NCBI GenBank assembly: GCA_023264315.1
Contig: JALQST010000074.1
Span: 1 to 10,447 of the forward strand
DNA: 10,447 bases
Direction of reading: 5' to 3'
Origin: Nodosilinea sp. BSH.14
GTDB taxonomy: Bacteria; Cyanobacteriota; Cyanobacteriia; Phormidesmidales; Phormidesmidaceae
Below, one piece after another: positions 6,849 to 10,447 of the stretch (within the stretch, counting starts at the first letter, position 1; each line of letters opens with the position of its first letter). A model generated the notes under the pieces. It had not been told where the DNA came from. It did no database searches and saw only the letters and a list, made by a program, of their open reading frames with translations. The translations under genes and the position numbers were made by a program.

Positions 6849-8290
6849 CAGCCATCACACTCCTTTGGGTTGGACTACCGTTTTTTGTTGGCTTCAGTAT
6901 TTACCTGCTACCCCAGGCAGATCGGATTCTCGCCTTTGGGGTATCCTTGGCGTCCTTAGCCTACGCCACTGGCATATTTCTACTTTCGGATCCCATTGAG
7001 CTACACTTGCTCGATAGCTTTGGGGTAACACTTTTAGTTGATGACTTAAGCGCCTTTTTTATTCTGACCAATGCCCTGGTTACTGCCGCCGTCATTCTTT
7101 ATACCTGGATCAGCCCAAAATCAGCCTTTTTCTGCACTCAGACGATTATTCTCCATGGCAGTGTTAATGCAGCCTTAATTTGCGCAGATTTAATTAGCCT
7201 ATACGTTGCCCTAGAAGTTATTGGCATTGCAGCATTTTTGCTGATTTCCTATCCGCGCAGCGATAAAACCCTGTGGGTAGCTCTGCGATATTTATTCGTC
7301 AGCAATACCGCCATGCTGTTTTATTTGATCGGGGCTATTTTGGTCTACCAAGCCACACAGTCCTTTGCTTTTGTGAGCTTGGGCATGGCTAGCGTTGAGG
7401 CGAAAGCGCTCATTTTGCTGGGCTTGCTTACCAAGGGCGGAATTTTTATTTCTGGGCTATGGCTACCGCTTACCCATTCAGAATCCGAATCTCCCGTGTC
7501 GGCACTTTTGTCGGGGGTGGTGGTAAAGGCGGGGGTTTTCCCCTTGGTGCGAATGGCCCTCTTAATTGAATCCATCGATCCTGTTATTCGCTTTTTCGGG
7601 GTAGCGACGGCGGTGCTAGGGGTGGTCTATGCCATGGTTGAAAAAGATACCAAACGAATGCTGGCCTTCCATACCATTTCCCAGATGGGGTTTGTGCTCG
7701 CGGCCCCAGAGGTCGGTGGATTCTATGCCCTGACCCATGGTCTCGTAAAGTCTTCCTTGTTTTTAACGGCGGGTAATTTGTCCAGTCGCAGTTTTAAGGT
7801 GCTGAAGGAACAGCCTATCCATCGCCCCATTTGGATCGCCTTGGTCATCGCCAGTTTCTCGATCTCTGGGTTCCCTTTATTGTCGGGATTTGGGGCTAAG
7901 ATCTTAACCATGAAAAATCTGGCGGACTGGCAGGTCATTGCCATGAATATCGCTGCTTTGGGTACAGCCATTTCCTTCGCGAAGTTTATTTTTCTGCCCC
8001 AGCATCCTGACCCCAGTCAGGCGGCGAAACCGGGCTTTTGGCCAGCGACCATTCTCTTGCTCGGCGGATTGGTGGCCGCCAATGGAGTCTACTACGAAGC
8101 CTATACGGTCAAGAATGTTGTGAAACCGCTGGTCACAATTTTTCTAGGGTGGTTGGCTTACCTGTTTATTGTGCGCCGTATTACCCTAAAACTGCCCCAA
8201 GTGGCTGAGAATTTTGAACATTTAATTGGTGTGATGGGATTAACTATTTTAGGGTTACTAGGGATGGTGTTGCCATGGTTGGATATTTAA
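6845..8290 (+). CDS. mrpD: MrpD-like antiporter subunit 2 (NdhD6-type)
   Basis: Second copy of the antiporter-like membrane subunit, 481 residues. The start is ATG 6845, overlapping the previous stop by ATGA. It keeps the same set of charged residues as its neighbour: E124 in LYVALEVIG, K197 in LLTKGGIF, H211 in LTHSESESP, K228 in VVVKAGVF, H298 and K302 (THGLVK), and K352 in GFGAK. Both copies begin with the same pattern (GF.IYLLPQADR). The two genes clearly arose by duplication. In cyanobacterial Mrp clusters two such genes replace the single MrpD plus the long N-terminal part of MrpA found in Bacillus, so one may take the MrpA role; sequence alone does not say which. The C-terminus overlaps mrpE by 16 nt (8275-8290). 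Confidence 0.87.
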   Translation: MTAITLLWVGLPFFVGFSIYLLPQADRILAFGVSLASLAYATGIFLLSDPIELHLLDSFGVTLLVDDLSAFFILTNALVTAAVILYTWISPKSAFFCTQTIILHGSVNAALICADLISLYVALEVIGIAAFLLISYPRSDKTLWVALRYLFVSNTAMLFYLIGAILVYQATQSFAFVSLGMASVEAKALILLGLLTKGGIFISGLWLPLTHSESESPVSALLSGVVVKAGVFPLVRMALLIESIDPVIRFFGVATAVLGVVYAMVEKDTKRMLAFHTISQMGFVLAAPEVGGFYALTHGLVKSSLFLTAGNLSSRSFKVLKEQPIHRPIWIALVIASFSISGFPLLSGFGAKILTMKNLADWQVIAMNIAALGTAISFAKFIFLPQHPDPSQAAKPGFWPATILLLGGLVAANGVYYEAYTVKNVVKPLVTIFLGWLAYLFIVRRITLKLPQVAENFEHLIGVMGLTILGLLGMVLPWLDI

Positions 8291-8664
8291 ACCTGCTGCT
8301 GCGGTTAGCTATTTGGTTTTTGCTAACGGCAGATTTAAGTTGGCCCAATATTTTAATTGGGGCGAGTGTGGCCCTGCTATTGCCTCGGGGCGTCACCAAT
8401 CCAGGTCAACTGAAGGATTGGCTAATCACCCTTGGGGAAGTGGTGGTGGCCATTCCCCAAGCCTACAAAGAAGCCTTTGAAATTATCATTCAGCCCCACA
8501 ACCACGAACAAGTGGTGGTTGAACGGGCGAAGCCTCGGCGTTCCCCCAGCCTGATTTTCCTCGATATTTTTCTGATTACCTTCACCCCCAAAACCATCGT
8601 CCAGCGCTACCGTGAACAGGGCTGGTACGAGGTGCATTACATTACCCGGAGGCCCAGCCCATGA
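8275..8664 (+). CDS. mrpE: MrpE-like subunit of the Mrp antiporter
   Basis: Small membrane subunit of 129 residues. Two hydrophobic segments at about 5-37 (LLLRLAIWFLLTADLSWPNILIG) are followed by an amphipathic region with a third hydrophobic stretch (50-72). A cytoplasmic part holds FLITFTPKTIVQ (99-110), which matches the conserved 'TLTPGT' element of MrpE. It is somewhat shorter than Bacillus MrpE (about 158). Its start overlaps mrpD by 16 nt, with AGGGATGG (8260-8267) as a loose ribosome site. Its TGA overlaps the mrpF start (ATGA, 8661-8664). In studied Mrp complexes MrpE is needed for assembly or full activity rather than catalysis. Identification rests on pattern and position rather than strong residue identity. 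Confidence 0.82.
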   Translation: MVGYLNLLLRLAIWFLLTADLSWPNILIGASVALLLPRGVTNPGQLKDWLITLGEVVVAIPQAYKEAFEIIIQPHNHEQVVVERAKPRRSPSLIFLDIFLITFTPKTIVQRYREQGWYEVHYITRRPSP

Positions 8665-8942
8665 CCATCCAACCCATGACCCTGCTGTTGATCGCCATGA
8701 TCGGTGCCCTGCTGATTCCGATGATTGAAGCCTTCCGCGACGAAGACATTTGGCAGCGGATGCTCGCCTTTGCCAGCATTGCCACCAAAACCTCGGTGAT
8801 GATTCTGGTGGTCTCGGTGCTGCGGGACGACTGGATGATTGGCGTGGTGGGTATTCTTATCCTCAGCGTGGGCAATGCCGCCCTGATGCTGCTGGCCCAA
8901 ATCCTTAAGCGCCTCAGTGCCGTCATGGATGGAGAGGGTTGA
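8661..8942 (+). CDS. mrpF: MrpF-like subunit of the Mrp antiporter
   Basis: Small membrane protein of 93 residues with three predicted helices (about 5-23, 35-54, 60-82), the size and layout of MrpF. The short charged loop after helix 1 (FRDEDIWQRMLAFASI) matches the place of the conserved Asp-Arg segment of MrpF (typically 'DR..A.D'), though it is not a close match. The start at 8661 is supported by the ATGA overlap with mrpE. It is the last recognisable Mrp gene here: only 100 nt follow before the radical SAM gene, and I see no mrpG, mrpB or MbhD-like gene. A GGTTAgTAACC palindrome (8943-8953) follows the stop immediately. Confidence 0.78.
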   Translation: MTIQPMTLLLIAMIGALLIPMIEAFRDEDIWQRMLAFASIATKTSVMILVVSVLRDDWMIGVVGILILSVGNAALMLLAQILKRLSAVMDGEG

Positions 8943-9042
8943 GGTTAGTAACCGCAAACGCGAAGACTTATGGAAAAAATCACCCCTTTCTATCCCATCT
9001 GCCTACAATGGGCCACAACCCTATTGCTGGCGGTGATTCGGT

Positions 9043-10206
9043 ATGAATGCTTGGCTGAACCAACTACGGCTCCGCTGGTTTTTGGCCACCAAGGCCCTAG
9101 GCTATGGCACCGATTTTGTGGAGGTGCTATACCGCATTTACCTCAACCACAGCAAAATCATCCACTTTCGAGACGGCTACCCGGTCTATTCCCTCTCCAC
9201 CCCGGCCCTGTTCAGTAAGCCCGCTGCTCACTTCATCGCCCGCACTCTCTATCGGGGCATCCAAAACCGCAACCTACCGAACTTGATGAGCATCGCCGTC
9301 AACGATGCCTGCAATGCCCACTGCGGCCACTGTAGTTTTTACGACGGGGTGGAGGATCCCCATCGCCAGCCGATGACGCTGCCCCAGGTCGCGCAGGCGA
9401 TTGCGGCGGCGCAGGAGTTGGGGGTGTCGGTGATTAACATTGTCGGTGGCGAGCCCCTGCTGCGGCCTGACCTGGCGGGGATCATTCGGTCTGTAGACAA
9501 GGTTCGGTCTACGGTGCTGCTGTTTACCAACGGCTGGCACCTGGCGGAACGGGCCGCAGACCTGCGGCGGGCCGGACTGGATAGCGTCTACGTCAGCCTG
9601 GATGCGGCGGATCCCCAGCGCCATGATGCCCTGCGGCAAACGCCGGGGCTGTTTGATCGGGCGGTGGCGGGGCTGAAAGCATCGAAAAAACTGGGCTTTT
9701 CCGTCGGCATTTCCGCAACGTTGACCCCCGAAGCCTACCAATCCGGAGAACTGAAGCGCCTGGTGGAACTGGGCCAATCCCTCGGCGTCCACGAAGTCCT
9801 CGTCTTCGATGCCTTGCCCAGTGGGCGACTTCAGCACCGGGATGATCTGATCGACAATGGCGACTGGGTGGAGGCGATGATTCAATCCGCCGTGCCCTAT
9901 AACCAAGACCCTCGCTACCCCGGCGTGGTCTTTTCCGCCTACATCAGCAGCCATCGCAGTGTCGGGTGTTCCTGTGGCACCAGCTACTTCTACCTATCCC
10001 CCTACGGCGATGTCATGTCCTGCGATTTCAATCATGCCATCTTCGGCAATGTGCTTGAAGAACCGCTCTGGAAAGTGTGGCAACGGCTGAGCAGTAACCC
10101 TGATTTTGCCCAAGCTAAATGGGGCGGCTGCAAGGTCAAGGATTCGGAATTTCTCCAAAAGGAAACGGTGCGGGTGGCCATCCCTCGGCTTAACTCACAT
10201 TCCTGA
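9043..10206 (+). CDS. Radical SAM protein with a four-cysteine SPASM/twitch-like C-terminal region
   Basis: Radical S-adenosylmethionine enzyme of 387 residues, function unknown. The [4Fe-4S] motif is C90-x3-C94-x2-C97 (CNAHCGHC), followed by INIVGGEPLL (131-140) for SAM binding and a TIM-barrel-like body with FTNGWHLAE (161-169) and VYVSLDAAD (182-190). The C-terminal part has C309, C311, C327 and C363. The setting SPYGDVMSCDFNHAIFGNV (319-337) resembles SPASM/twitch domains that bind an auxiliary cluster in PqqE, MoaA-like and peptide-modifying enzymes. The first 80 residues are a basic, partly hydrophobic extension that could contact membrane or substrate. I find no small precursor peptide beside it. 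It follows mrpF by 100 nt; that gap has a TACAAT (9004-9009) resembling a -10 box without a good -35. The ribosome site is weak. Its GC-rich codons differ from much of the Mrp block, so it may be a separate transcription unit. Confidence 0.85.
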   Translation: MNAWLNQLRLRWFLATKALGYGTDFVEVLYRIYLNHSKIIHFRDGYPVYSLSTPALFSKPAAHFIARTLYRGIQNRNLPNLMSIAVNDACNAHCGHCSFYDGVEDPHRQPMTLPQVAQAIAAAQELGVSVINIVGGEPLLRPDLAGIIRSVDKVRSTVLLFTNGWHLAERAADLRRAGLDSVYVSLDAADPQRHDALRQTPGLFDRAVAGLKASKKLGFSVGISATLTPEAYQSGELKRLVELGQSLGVHEVLVFDALPSGRLQHRDDLIDNGDWVEAMIQSAVPYNQDPRYPGVVFSAYISSHRSVGCSCGTSYFYLSPYGDVMSCDFNHAIFGNVLEEPLWKVWQRLSSNPDFAQAKWGGCKVKDSEFLQKETVRVAIPRLNSHS

Positions 10207-10246
10207 TGTCAAGCGACCTAGTGCAGTGTCAAGACTAAGAATTAGG

Positions 10247-10310
10247 GCTTCGACAAGTTCAGCCCGAACGTGTCGTTTACGGTCGTCCTGAGCTATGAGC
10301 TTGTCGAAGC
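10247..10310. repeat. Inverted repeat of the CTTCGACAAGCTCAG / CTGAGCTTGTCGAAG type
   Basis: GCTTCGACAAGTTCA (10247-10261) and TGAGCTTGTCGAAGC (10296-10310) are 15-base inverted repeats with one mismatch, 34 nt apart. Flanking parts GTCCT (10285-10289) and AGGAC (10324-10328) add an overlapping second pairing. This sequence type recurs between genes in many bacteria, where it forms a stem. Here it lies about 40 nt after the radical SAM stop and could end that transcript, although there is no U-tract. Confidence 0.7.
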
Positions 10311-10447
10311 GTCGAACAGTCGAAGGACTTTACGGATATCTGCAACCCTAAAATTTGACCCTGACAAACCACTAGTACTCTGAAGCGGAAGTAGATCTAC
10401 TATTAAAGGGTAGAGCGAAGGGAACCGAGTTGCCATGCCAAGACTTG
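10311..10447. other. Non-coding end of the window, possibly leading into a next gene
   Basis: I see no complete gene here. It contains a 10-bp perfect palindrome GTAGATCTAC (10391-10400) and, at the very end, an ATG (10435) with a loose upstream AAGGGA (about 10418-10423). That reading frame is cut after four codons, so whether a gene starts here cannot be decided. Confidence 0.3.

Noticed and set aside
4993..8942. Reading the mrp genes as part of the photosynthetic NDH-1 complex (NdhD/NdhE names)
   Set aside because: The small subunit has the DPVPQAVILTAIVIG signature of MrpC, and MrpE- and MrpF-like genes follow, so the Mrp antiporter is the better reading.
8943..8953. GGTTAgTAACC palindrome after mrpF as a terminator
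   Set aside because: The centre is too tight for a stable hairpin and no U-tract follows. It may be an operator but nothing supports that.
8970..9218. Small plus-strand open frame overlapping the radical SAM start
   Set aside because: It mostly overlaps the radical SAM gene in another frame, its C-terminal half is Pro/His-rich, and it has no ribosome site. It is not mrpG: no membrane pattern of that family.
2043..9614. Seven GGATCC sites (e.g. 2043, 3687, 5205, 6518, 6988, 9354, 9609) as a HIP1-like skewed motif
   Set aside because: The number is only modestly above what this length and composition would give, and the flanking bases are not conserved.
9274..9954. Minus-strand open frame of 226 codons inside the radical SAM gene
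   Set aside because: It opposes a gene with clear motifs, has low-complexity His/Gln/Arg-rich translation and no ribosome site.
10391..10400. GTAGATCTAC palindrome as an insertion-sequence end
   Set aside because: No matching partner end or transposase is visible within the window.

Overview
The window looks like cyanobacterial chromosome. All genes are on the + strand. BicA-type bicarbonate transporters next to a NhaS3-like antiporter, Mrp clusters with two consecutive MrpD (NdhD5/NdhD6-like) genes, and GATCCCCC...GGGGGATC palindromic repeats are all familiar from cyanobacteria. I did not see the HIP1 octamer while reading. The species cannot be fixed from the sequence.

Layout. 1-192: 3' end of an unidentified gene. 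193-359: bicA leader with two short inverted repeats. 360-2069: bicA, a SulP/STAS Na+-dependent bicarbonate transporter. 2070-2268: a gap with two palindromic elements. 2269-3678: nhaS3-like CPA2 Na+(K+)/H+ antiporter. 3688-3763: a second 76-bp copy of the palindromic element found after bicA. 3862-4935: a pentameric ligand-gated ion channel (Cys-loop/GLIC-like) gene. 4993-8942: a tightly overlapped Mrp block (mrpC, mrpD, mrpD, mrpE, mrpF). 9043-10206: a radical SAM protein with a four-cysteine C-terminal region. 10207-10447: no complete gene, but an inverted repeat of the CTTCGACAAGCTCAG type.

How the genes may work together. BicA imports HCO3- with Na+, so the cell must expel Na+. NhaS3-type and Mrp-type antiporters use the proton gradient for that. 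The window therefore reads as a Na+/bicarbonate/pH island. The unexpected member is the channel gene, placed directly before mrpC with a 57-nt gap and no visible terminator; its pore-lining residues suggest a cation channel. The Mrp block is also incomplete: no mrpG, mrpB or MrpA C-terminal (MbhD-like) gene follows mrpF, and a radical SAM gene stands there instead. By eye, bicA, nhaS3 and the radical SAM gene are GC-rich, whereas the channel and most of the Mrp block use more A/T-ending codons.
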